From: Capronia americana
Lineage: Eukaryota > Ascomycota > Eurotiomycetes > Chaetothyriales > Herpotrichiellaceae
Direction of reading: 5' to 3'
Length of the DNA stretch: 64,000 nucleotides
Assembly (NCBI GenBank): GCA_016110215.1
Contig: JADWQD010000002.1
Coordinates: 2,937,661-3,001,660 of the forward strand
This document shows positions 53,918 through 64,000 of this stretch, piece after piece (the stretch's first letter is position 1; each line of letters opens with the position of its first letter). The translations under genes were made by a program, and so were the position numbers. The notes under the pieces are model-generated. The model did no database searches. It was not told the origin of the DNA and saw nothing but the letters and a program-made list of their open reading frames with translations.

Positions 53918-54967
53918 GGGACGCGGCCTCGCACAAGACTGGTTGTGTACAAAAGCACGAAAACGTTTGCGCTGTTTCTTTTGTGGCTGGATCATTCTGG
54001 CGGGTCATATGCTTGCTTCTGGTTTCTTCGATTGCAATTTAGCGAAAGTGATACACCTTTTCCGTGTTGGGGTTGTGATGTGTCGGGGAGACGTTCTTTT
54101 GGTAGGATTGCGTCGGCAAAGAGGCTGGACGAGGAGAACAGCCGGCTTCCTGTTCTCCAGCCCTTTTTGATAACGTGATGGGCTGGGTTGGGTTGAAGAC
54201 CGTTGCAGGGATCTGGGGTGAGAGCGAGGAGAGAAGGAGACCGTTCCATTGCGGCTGGCCATGTCTTTGGCTATTGCCATATTGTTCCACGACGGGATCG
54301 GCTTGATCGTGCCTGGATTCAGGTACGCCTACAATTCAAGATCTGGAACATGCCTTCACTCCCTCCGACCGTGTTATGAAAGCAGCGCTCGTGAGGGCTG
54401 TCACCTTTCAGAGTCTGCTCGCGACGTCCCGTGAGGCACGCACATGCGGAGCTACCGCCGTCGAAACCTTCCGAACAGGGACATGTGCAATCGCGACATT
54501 TCCGCTGAAGACATTCGGTAAACGGATACTCAGCACTATTCAAATCTCCAGGGCTCGATGATCGACGGTGGCTTTCTGTACACGCTGTTTTTAGACTGCG
54601 CAGCGCAGTCACCCAGTCGATGCCTAATTGGGCCTCGGTGATGACTTAATCTTGGCCCGTTTAGGCGCCAGACCCGCAATGGCATCATCGTCTTTTGTTC
54701 AGGATTTGTCACTTGAAACCGCTCACCTGCACGGCCTGTCAGTATCATTCATCCTCCGATTGGCAATTATCCGCGACGAAACCCTAGAATCTACTCCCCG
54801 AGAGATACATATCAAGACTCTGACCTCGCCCTTTCTACCATACCGTCAACCGAACCCAACCCACCACAAAACCAACAACCGCCACAATAGCGTCCGCAAT
54901 CTTCTCCCCCTTCCGCAGCCTAGCCCGCACCTTCTTCACTTCACCACCAAGAACATCCCCCGCAGCC
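53918..54967. other. Intergenic, no gene recognised
   Basis: Between the TeaR-like and glutaredoxin genes. A frame running over 54628-55074 lies in the wrong phase to the glutaredoxin exon and looks like leader sequence. Confidence 0.55.
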
Positions 54968-55339
54968 ATGGTCTCCGCCAAAGAAAAGGCCCAGAAAATC
55001 ATCGACGAGAATTCGGTCGTCGTGTTCTCCAAGAGCTATTGTCCCTACTGTCGGGCCAGCAAGGCCCTGCTTAATGATTTACACGCGAAATACTTTCTGA
55101 TGGAGTTGGATCAAGTCGGTACGTGCTGAGCATTATGCGATAAACTGACAGTCAATGGACGTAAACTGACTGTTGATACAGAGGACGGCGCAGCCCTTCA
55201 AGATGCCCTCGAGGAAATCACCGGCCAACGCAGCGTGCCCAACATCTTTATCAGCCAGAATCACATTGGTGGCAACAGTGATTTGCAGGCGAAGAAAGGT
55301 CAACTCAATGGCCTGTTGAAGAGTGCTGGTGCTATCTAA
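54968..55339 (+). CDS. Dithiol glutaredoxin (class I, CPYC)
   Basis: Two exons, 54968-55118 and 55182-55339, with a 63-nt GTACGT...CAG intron; 102 aa, the classical glutaredoxin size. Active site C25-P-Y-C28 in SKSYCPYC, the TVP-type cis-Pro in QRSVPNIFI, and the GG motif in HIGGNSDLQA for glutathione binding. It reduces protein disulfides and glutathionylated proteins with glutathione in the cytosol; no targeting extension is seen at the chosen ATG. Upstream leader sequence is pyrimidine/CA-rich. A second, longer isoform with an organelle signal cannot be excluded. Confidence 0.95.
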
Positions 55340-56961
55340 GAGAGTTACCATGGGAGCACGCGGGATCAGTGCAGTGTGCAATGAGTGCAGTGTCATTTAC
55401 AATTGACTCTGTATTTGAGCCGTACTGGATACCCCTGTAAAACCGGCACAGGATCAAGTCAATGGCCGGCCGCAGCATTATATTAAAAGAACCAAAATAA
55501 ACATGACTTCTGAAGAATATTTCTAAGAAGCGCAACCTTCTTCAATCTACTTTGCACTATCTTGTGCCGATTTATACGTGGAGTCTGTATCGTGCAACAG
55601 GAAACACTACGAGGGATCATCTTCTCCACTGAGGATGTCATGGTGAGTCTTCCGCCATCCTTGGAGATATATCGCTTGTTGACGATCGAGTTGGCAGTAG
55701 GGGGTCGTAACCATGCTACGTCGACTCTTGCCATGATATACGCGTCACCGCAACAGGACCTTCAAGAGTGGCAGCGACAGCCTACTCCTGTCACGTAGCC
55801 GCCTTTGCTGCAGAATGTAAGCTCAACTCGCCATCGGCATCGGCATCTTGCGCCGTCACGCTGTTGCAAAGTCGGGAAGATGCAGCTGCCATGAATTGCC
55901 AGCCGTCTGCCACCTATCAAGCAAGAGTTCCCAGGCATCTACCCAGTTCTTCATCTCAGCCCCTTGCTCGCTTTCATCCTTCACGCGGCCGAAAACGACA
56001 AGTATGTCAAGTCTTCCCACTCACGTTGTTAGCGTTGCCTCCTGCTGTTCAAATGGGTATACTTCTAATTGAAGAACTTTCATCTTCTCAAAACCTGTGC
56101 CTCGGCGCAAACAATCACTCCTGGATCGACCGCTTGTCGATAAATCAATCAGACAATACTGGGATCAGAGTGACACGGGCCAAATCCTGGCGGTGGGATT
56201 CAAATCAAGTGTTTCACCTTATAATTGAAAGCCTCGACGATCGGGCAGGAGCAGCTCGGCAAAGGCAAGAGAATCGCTTCGGGCATCGACGGTGCTATCC
56301 TCGATGCGCATTCCTTAGCTGGGAGATGGAGTCAACATATCTACCCACTGCGTTCCTCTGCGGAGATCCGTTGAGTGAGACTGACACAAACAATCTTTTT
56401 TCCGGCTCACAGGAATCGAAACTTTTCATTTCCTGGTGCACCTAATTGGGAATGCAAGAAGTTACAGGCTCGAAGACGATCTCTCAAATCTTCGCGGCGC
56501 TCAGGATCAAACAGATCATTTCAGAACTAGTCCTAGGTTCGAAGAAAAGATTGAACAAGTGACTTACATCCTGGTCAAAAGATCAGCAGTTGAACAATGG
56601 TAGGAACGTAGGAGACAGTGCCGGTGGAGGCGATGCAGATCCAAATGAGTGCTACCAAGAACAGGAGTACAAGGTCGAGTACATAGCAGGAGAGAGGACT
56701 ATACGGAGTGAGGGCTATACCTCGACACATAAAACGGCGAAGAACACAACAGTAAGAAAAAATGAATCAAGAAGCGAATCAAGCAATACTGTAACTCATC
56801 TTCGGTTCCACAAGACTTGCTCTGCCCGACTGATTGATTGATTGATTCTTCTTCCCCTTACTATTGTCCGCTTTCGTCGCCCCCTTTTTGTTTTTTACGA
56901 TCAGCACATATGTATATATGTGTATATGTACATACCACTTTGACCACGCGCGCTACAGTAC
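55340..56961. other. Intergenic region between convergent genes
   Basis: 1.6 kb. A 225-codon frame (55768-56445) begins at GTG and shows no family features. A short TGAT tetranucleotide run occurs near 56830-56848. No gene called. Confidence 0.5.
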
Positions 56962-57507
56962 CTACGGCAAGTAAAACACCTCCTCACACTCCTTCCACCA
57001 GCCCGGCACTTTCCGCCCATCCTCGCCCACGGTACCCCCCCTTTCAGAACTCACCGCCCCGGGACTCACACTCTCCTGGAACCCGTCCGTCATGGCCCAC
57101 CAGCGCCTCGTCGGCTCGTGCGCCCGCATCGCCGCCATGTCGCCGTCCCAGTCGCGGCCCGTGTACTTGAACGAGGCGAACAGGAGGGAACTCTCGCGGT
57201 CGTAGGCGATGGAATAGTCCGTGATGTTGGATTGGCGGATCTGCGCCACCACGGCCGGCCACACGTTCGCGTGGCATTCCTTGTACGCGGCGTAGTGGGC
57301 CGGGTTGAGGCGGACGATTTGGTGGATTCGGCGGGGTTGGGCTTGGGCTTGGGCCGGTGCTTGTGCGGCTGCTTGTGCCTGTGCCTGTGTTTGTGATTGT
57401 CCTTGTGTCTGGGAGAGGAGGTGGGCTTGTTGTGGTTGAGACTGAGATTGGGGTTGGGATTGGGATTGGGATTGGGATGGCGGGTTGACGGGAGCTAGCC
57501 AGGACAT
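56962..57507 (-). CDS. L-rhamnose mutarotase family (RhaM/DUF718) protein with Gln-rich N-terminal insert
   Basis: Single exon, 181 aa, ATG at 57507. The C-terminal ~120 residues match the RhaM fold: RIHQIVRLNPAHYAAYKECH, NVWPAVVAQIRQSNITDYSI, FASFKYTG, and RRWWAMTDGFQE, with the Tyr and His of the YKECH motif and the WW pair that line the sugar pocket in bacterial RhaM. The enzyme interconverts alpha and beta anomers of L-rhamnose; fungal members often flank rhamnose or pectin catabolism genes, none of which is seen nearby. Residues about 10-60 are almost only Gln, Ser, Ala and Pro, encoded by short hexamer repeats, and look like a recent insertion in an otherwise ~105-aa protein. A loop of ~20 residues near the C-terminus is also extra. 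Confidence 0.85.
   Translation of the reverse strand: MSWLAPVNPPSQSQSQSQPQSQSQPQQAHLLSQTQGQSQTQAQAQAAAQAPAQAQAQPRRIHQIVRLNPAHYAAYKECHANVWPAVVAQIRQSNITDYSIAYDRESSLLFASFKYTGRDWDGDMAAMRAHEPTRRWWAMTDGFQESVSPGAVSSERGGTVGEDGRKVPGWWKECEEVFYLP
57400..57480 (-). repeat. Hexamer-type repeats encoding the Gln/Ser tract
   Basis: Plus-strand GGGATT/GGGCTT-like hexamers, clearest at about 57450-57480, code on the minus strand for QSQSQSQP-type sequence in the mutarotase gene. Confidence 0.8.
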
Positions 57508-58090
57508 GGTTCGGATTGTTCTTTGGTGGTTTTCGAGGAGATTATGTACAGGGTGCTGTACCGTGCCGGTGCCGTGCTGCACGAGGTCCTTCAGTCGAGT
57601 CGAGTCAAGGTAAGTTAAGGTAGCTTAAGCTGTGTGGGAAAATGTAGAAGATAGGTACAGGTAGGATGAATGAAGGCTTTGAGTGACGCAAACACTCGCT
57701 TGCATACATATATATATATATATATATACGAGAGGAGAAGTACGACGTATGCTTCGGGGAGAGATGGACCGAAGGGGGAACCTCGACGTGACGTGAAGTA
57801 CTCGTACTGAGACTGCGATCAATCGTGCTTGTGATTCTGCTTCTGATTCTCATGCAAGATGGAGGGAGATGATGTCCTACGTATACCCTGCCTCCGGTCC
57901 ATAGTACAGTATGTTTATACATTGTCACCGAATGTTGGAGATTGAGACGACCAACAGAATGACAGTCCCACATAATACGTCGCATTACGCATTGGGCTGC
58001 ATCTTCGCTCGGCCTGAGCCCCATACGTTCCTTTTCCTGGTCCAAGGCTCGTCTTGCTGCTCGTTGCGATCATCCTGACACATCCTTAAT
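57508..58090. other. Intergenic, contains a TA dinucleotide repeat
   Basis: Upstream of the mutarotase gene and downstream of the AIM18-like gene. Contains a (TA)n run of about ten units at 57709-57728. No gene. Confidence 0.6.
57709..57728. repeat. (TA)n microsatellite
   Basis: About ten uninterrupted TA units in intergenic DNA. Confidence 0.95.
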
Positions 58091-59323
58091 TCACAGAACC
58101 TGCGTCGCCACCGTTCCAACCGGTCGCTCAACAAACTCCATGCACCCCTCCACGACACTCTGCCTCGCTGGCTCACTGCTAACATTCTTCCCCGCCAGAT
58201 ATCCCAGCCATAACAGCCGACCCACTCGTTCATCACTGATATCCCCCATTTTGACCCGCTCGCCTGTCTTGCGGGTTTCTTCCCAGACGGACAATTTCCC
58301 CTGCCCGTCGCGGACAAGGAGGAGGATCTCGCCCTTTGGCAATTTCCGTCGCGCACTGCCCCCGAACGCGGATTTGAAGTCATTGAGCGCCGCGCCAAAC
58401 GTCTCGTCTTGGAAGGAAGCATCGTTCCTGTCTGATGCGAAATGGGCCGACCGAGCCGTTATGCCCCGCACGAAGCCGTCGCGAAGGTGCATAAAGTCTG
58501 TGTTCCGCGTGGGCACAATCCTGAAGGCCGTGCGCATATTGCCATCCTTGAGGATTTCGTTCCAGATGTCTTCGCCCCGAGTGGGGTCGAGGAGGAGTTG
58601 GCGGAGCTGGCCCTTCTCGCCTGCCACGAGAGTTGTAGCCACGCCTTGAGTGGGCGGGACGACAGCGTTGATGAGTCGCTGCTGCAATGTCGCGATGTCC
58701 GACACGGCAATGTACAGTCCCACGACGTAGACTTGGATGCTGAGGATTGATACCGTGCGGATCCCTAGACCCACGAGTTGGTATTCTTCATCTGTCTTGC
58801 CCTCATTGGCAGCGCCGGGCGTGCTTGCTGGTGCGTCGGAGGTGATGTGGATGATTCGCGGGAAGAAGGGGATGGTGGAGGTACCGGTAGGAATCTGTTC
58901 GACGTCTTTCGAGGAGGCTCCTTCGAGGATTGTAGAGGGTGTTGATGGAGGCGGTGCGTCTTGTTTGATGACTTCTTCCGCACTGGAACTGGGGTACAGC
59001 GCGATTGTAGCGAAGATTGCTACCGTGCAGGCCGCGATGCCATAGCCCGAGTAGCGCATGCGTTTGACGGTTCTGGCTCGCTCCGCCTTGTCTTTCTCCA
59101 CCTCTGACGGCTCTGACTTTTGATACTTTCGACGGAGCATCTCGGATGAGCCGTAGCCCGGGACAGGGGCGGAGAAGCTGGGTTGAGCATGGTGGTGCTT
59201 GGTACTGCTTGAGAGAAGTCGGATCAGGTGAGGATTCGATGGTGTGTGGGCGGCTTGGAGTTGAGACACATTGCAGCTGCAGACTCGCCGCGAGACAAGC
59301 ATACGCAGTGGTGACGTCTTCAT
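58091..59323 (-). CDS. AIM18/FMP22-like mitochondrial protein with chalcone-isomerase fold
   Basis: Single exon, 410 aa, ATG at 59323. The first ~45 residues are Arg/Ser-rich and free of acidic residues (MKTSPLRMLVSRR...IRLLSSSTK), a good mitochondrial presequence. One transmembrane helix at about 92-111 (GIAACTVAIFATIALY). The C-terminal ~225 residues match the fungal chalcone-isomerase-like domain: YQLVGLGIRTVSILSIQVYVV, TLVAGEKGQLRQLLL, MHLRDGFVRGI, LPKGEILLLVRDGQGKL and RVGRLLWLGYLAGK. Yeast AIM18 (FMP22) is a mitochondrial protein affecting mitochondrial inheritance; the fold probably binds a small lipid or haem-like ligand, with no isomerase activity expected. Inner-membrane location is inferred from the presequence and helix. 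Confidence 0.87.
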   Translation of the reverse strand: MKTSPLRMLVSRRVCSCNVSQLQAAHTPSNPHLIRLLSSSTKHHHAQPSFSAPVPGYGSSEMLRRKYQKSEPSEVEKDKAERARTVKRMRYSGYGIAACTVAIFATIALYPSSSAEEVIKQDAPPPSTPSTILEGASSKDVEQIPTGTSTIPFFPRIIHITSDAPASTPGAANEGKTDEEYQLVGLGIRTVSILSIQVYVVGLYIAVSDIATLQQRLINAVVPPTQGVATTLVAGEKGQLRQLLLDPTRGEDIWNEILKDGNMRTAFRIVPTRNTDFMHLRDGFVRGITARSAHFASDRNDASFQDETFGAALNDFKSAFGGSARRKLPKGEILLLVRDGQGKLSVWEETRKTGERVKMGDISDERVGRLLWLGYLAGKNVSSEPARQSVVEGCMEFVERPVGTVATQVL

Positions 59324-59878
59324 TGTGAATATCTCATCGACGCTTCTGTACGAGTAATATGCAACAGAGAGAGGAGCGTGAGAGAAGAGCGTGAGGGAAG
59401 TTCGATGATGCCAATGAAGCTTCGGTGGAGACTGCCGAAGCTCAGCCTTGCGCAGTTGACACGCAGCCTTACATGTGACGGCTACAAGTCGATCCCCTGT
59501 TGTTGCTTGATTGTCTGCCGCGTCAATAGAATACAATATGTCTAATCGTTCTTTCGCCGGTTCAAGTCACGTTACTTCATTCTCATCGTCCTTATCGTCA
59601 GCAGGGGTGTCCAACGGTACACTGGATTCAGATATCGTAATCAATGGTGACTACACGGCGTGAGATTGGTCTTACCATGCATCATATGGTTCCTGGGCTG
59701 AAAAGGTTGGTCAATTAAAAGGTGGGATCAACGTTTTTCATGGAACGATCACCGCAAACATACAAAGGGCGAGCGTCGACTCGGGTAAAAATTGGACAAT
59801 TATTGACTCTCAATCATGCCAGCAGCTTTCAGATTGTTCTGAACCCCGCTGCTGAATTCCCTCCCTTCATCCCGAATA
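59324..59878. other. Intergenic, no gene recognised
   Basis: Upstream of the AIM18-like gene and downstream of the first P450 gene. No RNA gene: a GGTTCAAGTC box near 59560 lacks a matching A box or acceptor stem. Confidence 0.6.
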
Positions 59879-61840
59879 CTACTTTCTCAGGCTCACATAG
59901 CACTCTAAGTTCTTCTGCTTGACGAACCACACATTTTCCGACTCCAGCGGTCGATTGGGATCAACCAGTGTGAAGTCAAACTTCCTGACCAGCTCCGGGA
60001 TCAAGATGGAAATTTCGAGCAGACTGATATTCTTGCCGATACAGGTGCGGGAGCCAGCTCCGAACTAAAGGATATCACGCCGCGTCAGCAAGCTTCCTTG
60101 GACTGCCATGGAAAGTCCGGCAGGCTTGGGGCACACGTACCGTGAGGATGTTTCGGTTCATTTCTGCAGCTCTCTCCGCATCTTCCAGCCAGCGCTCCGG
60201 TCTGAATTCCTCAGCATCCGCCCCGAACAGCTTTTTGTTGGCATGGGCGACCCAAGTGTTGACACCGACTTCGGACTGCGGACAAAAGCCAGTTAGTGTA
60301 ACTGTGTTTGTTTGAGAAGACCCTTCTCACCTTTTCCGGGAAGTATCGACCAGCGATTGTCGCCCCGCCCTTGGGGACCACCCTGACCATCGGAAGGCCT
60401 GTTGCAGGGTGCAAGCGCAAGCCTTCTTTGATCACCGCCTGAAGATAAGGGAGCTTCTGGGCTTCCTGGAACGAGATTATGTCGGAGGATCCGCGTTCCT
60501 CGACGGCTTGGTCGAGCTCTTGTCGAAGCTGAGAAGAGTCAGCCACGTCGCAGCATGTGTCCAACCAACAAATAGACCTACCTTCTGCATGGTCGCCGGA
60601 GATTTCATCAATTGATGCAGGATTCCAGTCAAACTGACACTGGTCGTGTCCGAACCAGCACCAATGTTTGTGATGCATGTGGAAAAGACGGCTCCCATGG
60701 AGAATTTGTCTGGCTGCAGAGCGTGCATTCGCAGCAGCTTCGTCAAGAAGTCATCCGTGGGCTTCGACTCGTCCTTTTCCAGTACGCTCTTTGGCTTGGT
60801 TCTCTGACCCTCGCGGACTTGCTCTTGCGTGAAAGTCCCCAGGTAGTGAGTGCCGGTGGTGGGGAAGAAGGAGAGACACCACGTCAAGAACGAATGCCAT
60901 TCATGATAGATGCCCACCTTGGAGAGATAACGGAGATAGTGGTCGAGGGCTGCGATCATGCCACCATTGTCTTCGCCGGTATCGAGGAAACCGAATCTTT
61001 TGCTCAACTGAGGGAAATGTGAGTCTCGTGCCAACGGTCGCATACACCGAGTTCAATTGACTTACAGTGATCAGGGCGATGGTGTCGAACGCAACTGGCG
61101 TGGGTTGCTGTTAGCGGCAGTGACACAACCATCTCGAGCGCCGGCCTCTGAAGAAATGGCATCTCAAGGGTACTTACAGTACTGCAGCCAAACTGAGCCG
61201 TTGTCAGCATACGCACAAGATCGAGAAAGACGTCTCTGCTCGCGGACACGCACCTTGCAAGTTGAAAGGAATACGCCTCTCCGCAAATGCAGTGAACCTG
61301 TCGACCAGGATCTTCGCACAGTCGATTGCATTCTGCTCCATGGGCACAAGACTTGACATGGAGTATAACGACGCGACTTTCCGTCGGTTTTCAGCATGGG
61401 CGTGGGGATTCAGTTCCGTGAAGATGTCCGGATTTTCGTTCTTCGGGTTGCCCGAAGCGATGTACCATTTGCCCTTGACGAAATGGGTGCCATGCCCATA
61501 TATCGTCTTGATTGCGTCGGCATCGTCGATGGAATACGAGTTTGGCGCGATTCGAACGATCGGGCCTGTCAGCATCAGCGACGGCCATCTACAAACCCCG
61601 GGCGACACTACCATATTTCTTGTGGAGCGCAATATTTGTCTTCTCAAAATCGCCCCGCCATACTTTGCGCAAGTACCAAAGCCTTGTGAAGCGGGCGAGG
61701 AAGGGTCCAGGAACAGATCTCAAAGGATCTCTAAGCAGGACGAACGACTGGTAGATCAGCCAGCAGCCCAGAAGGCCTCCAATTAAGATGAGCGGTGAGA
61801 CCCCCTTGGCGTCAGCAAGGATGCTTTGCAGTTTCGCCAT
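59879..61840 (-). CDS. Cytochrome P450 monooxygenase (pisatin-demethylase-like)
   Basis: Eight exons: 61840-61612, 61565-61254, 61192-61178 (15 nt), 61094-61066 (29 nt), 61007-60582, 60528-60331, 60275-60141 and 60064-59879; introns 46, 61, 83, 58, 53, 55 and 76 nt; 509 aa, a normal P450 length. N-terminal membrane anchor at about 13-36; PGP hinge (SVPGPFLARF); WLQYFAFD and LSKRFGFL joined across the small exons; I-helix GAGSDTTS; ExxR as EGLR (E372-R375); PERW; and the haem motif FGAGSRTCIG with Cys456. Overall similarity is to fungal pisatin-demethylase-type P450s, which are often catabolic or biosynthetic. ER membrane enzyme; substrate unknown. Its start lies 474 bp from a divergent second P450. 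Confidence 0.93.
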
Positions 61841-62314
61841 TGCCTTGCAGTCTCCCGGAAGTCGCTTAGCGGAAATATGCGAGCCGTTCCAGAAGATGCC
61901 TGTCTCGAGTCGCAGTGCTCAAGTACTGCTGAACGAGCAGACAGATGATGTCCACTGCTATTTCTACTCCGACGGCCATGGCATTCATCACTCGTTCGAC
62001 CCCACCTGCCGTTAAGACGCAGAATCCGACAGCCCGGCACTTGCCATTCCCCGGATCTCGGCTAAGGACCATGGGGAAGCGATCCCCTCCACACGAGGTT
62101 CTCCACATGACCGCTGGAATGTGCATGTGGGCCACCGGCGCTGAGGTTGCAGACGACCAGTCTTGGGCCACTGATTACACCCCGGTGTTGTGTGGGACCT
62201 CGCGGCCTGTCTACGACTTCTGCCTTCGTATATATCAAGACTGAACGGGAGACAGAACGCTCCTATCGGCACCAAAGGAATTTGTCCAGACTCATTTGAT
62301 ATCGCGAGAGAAGC
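61841..62314. promoter_or_regulatory. Shared promoter region of two divergent P450 genes
   Basis: 474 bp between start codons at 61840 (minus) and 62315 (plus). No TATA box is obvious; frames inside are short. Confidence 0.5.
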
Positions 62315-64000
62315 ATGGGTGTACTCCAAAATCTTTCCAGTGCTCCAGGCACGCTGAACGTCGCCCTTGACGCTTACACTGTGATTCGGGCGGTCCTCGT
62401 AGGAGTGATTGCCGTGCCGGTGTTGCTCGTGCTTGTCGACTATGTGCGAGTACTTCGAATCCGCCAGAAGCTGCCTCCGGGCCCGTTCCCGTTTCCCCTG
62501 GTTGGCAACTTCTTCCAGATTCCAAAGCTCAAGCCATGGATCGAGTTTGAGCAGTGGTCCAAACACTACAACAATCCGATGTTCACCATCTGGCAGGGTC
62601 ATCGACCGACTATCATGTGCAACGATATTTGGACCATCTCGGATTTGCTCGACAAGAGGGCAAATATCTACTCCTCCCGGCCACACATGTATGTCTTCCT
62701 CTAACTGAGAAATGGTCTGCGTCTTTTGCATGATCCGAAGAACTCGGCCGATATCTGGATAAACTAACTGCCAACCACAGGATTGCCATGGGAGACATGA
62801 TCAACGCAACGGAAAGCAACCAAGTGTGTTTGGTCTACGGGGACAAGTGGCGGCTTCATCGTCGTCTCATGGTACGTCAAAGACCCGCACCTTGAGGCCA
62901 AATAGTCTGACTGGCGTCGATCAGCATGCAGCGACGGGGTCACAGGCCATAAGGCCATGGCGAACGATCCAGGCCAACGAGTCAAAGGTCCTCATCCGCG
63001 ACCTGATGGACAGACCGGATGACTTCGTCATGTCCATTGAGAGATATTCGTGCTCGATTGTCTCGACAATCGGCTGGGGACGACGAATCGATAAGATCAA
63101 CGACTACGTTGCGCAAATGGCGCTCAAGGCCATGGAAGGCGTTGACTTGATCATCCCGGGCCTGTTCCTCGTCGAGTCCATCCCGTTCTTGAATCGACTC
63201 CCGGCGTGGCTGAGCTGGATCTACCCGATGCCGCGGCAAGCATTTACATTCGCACAACATATGCAACGATATTTCGTTGCATTGTCTAAAGAAGGCGCTC
63301 AGGCCCCGGAAGACAACTTTGCCAAACGCCTTTTCCAGGAGCAAGAGCGAAGCCATATCACCGACGAGGAGATTTCCACCCTCACTTCCAACCTCATTGG
63401 TGGCGGCGTCGATACCACCAGCGGCACAATCATCTCATTCATCCTGGCCATGTGCGTCTTTCAAGACAAGATGAAGAAGGCCCAGGAGGAGCTGGACCGC
63501 GTGGTCGGCCAAGACCGAGTACCGGACTGGAGCGACGAGCCTAATCTGCCGTATGTCAAAGCCATTGTCAACGAGACACTGAGGTGGAGAACAGTCACCA
63601 TCCTCGGAGGCATTCCACATGCACCGATCCAAGATGACGAGTATAAGGGGTACTTGATCCCGAAGGGCACACCCATCACCGGAAACGTCTGGGCCATCCA
63701 CAGACATCCCCGGGAGTTCCCTGAGCCGGACAACTTCCGCCCGGAGCGGTTTCTCAACGGGCTAGAACGGCCGTATCCCAACAAGCAAGGACACAATGCA
63801 TTCGGATGGGGTCGCCGGCAGTGCAGTGGACAGCCACTGGCCGAGCAGGGCCTCTACTTGACCATTGCGACCCTGCTGTGGGCATTTGATTTCAAGCCCG
63901 GGTTGGATGAGAATGTGAGTGCTTTCTTCTTCTTCTTCTTCTTCTTCTTCTTCTTCTTCTTCTTCTTCTTCTTCTTCTTCTTCTTCTTCTTCTTCTTCTT
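62315..64000 (+). CDS. Cytochrome P450 monooxygenase, 3' end beyond the window
   Basis: Exons 62315-62688, 62781-62871 and 62925-63914 are in frame (485 codons), introns 92 and 53 nt; a GTGAGT donor at 63915 opens a third intron that runs into a CTT microsatellite to the window end, so the last exon is missing. N-terminal anchor at about 24-44, PPGP hinge (KLPPGPFPFPLVGN), I-helix GGGVDTTSG, ExxR as ETLR, PERFL, and haem motif FGWGRRQCSG with Cys455. Resembles the fungal P450s annotated as O-methylsterigmatocystin-oxidoreductase-like. ER membrane enzyme of unknown substrate. Divergent to the other P450, which hints at a joint pathway. Confidence 0.92.
63923..64000 (+). repeat. (CTT)n microsatellite
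   Basis: About 26 uninterrupted TTC/CTT units inside the third intron of the last P450 gene, continuing to the edge of the window; true length is unknown. Confidence 0.97.

Noticed and set aside
54628..55074. 148-codon frame overlapping the glutaredoxin first exon
   Set aside because: Out of phase with the CPYC exon, which is clearly the coding frame.
55768..56445. 225-codon plus-strand frame
   Set aside because: Non-ATG start and no family features; treated as chance frame.
57709..57728. (TA)n run as part of a transposon end or origin
   Set aside because: Simple microsatellite with no terminal inverted repeats or target duplication around it.
59555..59575. GGTTCAAGTC as a tRNA B box
   Set aside because: No A box at the right distance and no pairing acceptor stem.
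61845..62290. Frames inside the P450 intergenic region as a small gene
   Set aside because: Mutually overlapping on both strands, no motif; better explained as a bidirectional promoter.

Overview
The window is nuclear DNA of a filamentous ascomycete (Pezizomycotina). Evidence: genes of 1-8 exons with short GT-AG introns (mostly 46-140 nt) carrying CTRAC-type branch sites; families found mainly or only in such fungi (HET-domain protein, Zn2Cys6 and fungal_trans regulators, DUF3425 protein, TeaR-like CaaX protein, several P450s); no operons. Genus and species cannot be named from sequence alone. Twenty-six protein genes were modelled; for most multi-exon genes the splice sites were checked by hand and the exon lengths keep one reading frame. 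No rRNA, tRNA, CRISPR or intact transposon was recognised.

Layout. 0-20 kb: HET-domain membrane protein, six-exon peroxisomal-type acyl-CoA oxidase, Ser/Thr-rich single-pass membrane protein, SCP2-like/alpha-beta hydrolase fusion, PIN-like auxin efflux carrier family transporter, GID4/VID24-domain protein, a second alpha/beta hydrolase and a 3-hydroxyisobutyrate-dehydrogenase-like enzyme. 22-27 kb: Spp1-like PHD protein of the Set1/COMPASS type and an LDH/MDH-family dehydrogenase with an Arg at the position that selects lactate versus malate. 28-37 kb: a regulator-rich block around a phenol-2-monooxygenase-type flavoenzyme. It holds a short C2H2 protein, a DUF3425 protein with no visible bZIP, a short Zn2Cys6-only protein (small exons, one of 14 nt) and, divergent from it, a fungal_trans protein with no zinc cluster. 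The last two look like the two halves of one standard regulator.

37-44 kb: a GH5 glucanase-like gene, then three same-strand tandem paralogues of a family I do not recognise (39706-40515, 41056-41580, 42781-44016). They share an N-terminal helical-looking domain; the first and third also share a C-terminal domain with a PB1/beta-grasp-like pattern, and the middle copy has a QAQIQA-repeat tail in its place. This is the best candidate for something undescribed.

44-49 kb is a 5.1-kb gene-poor stretch. 49-59.5 kb holds cell-biology genes: J-domain protein, TeaR-like CaaX anchor protein, dithiol glutaredoxin, L-rhamnose mutarotase family protein with a Gln-rich insert, and an AIM18-like mitochondrial chalcone-isomerase-fold protein. 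59.9-64 kb: two divergent cytochrome P450 genes sharing a 474-bp promoter region; the second is cut by the window end inside an intron made of a long CTT microsatellite, and may be the edge of a secondary-metabolism or catabolic locus.
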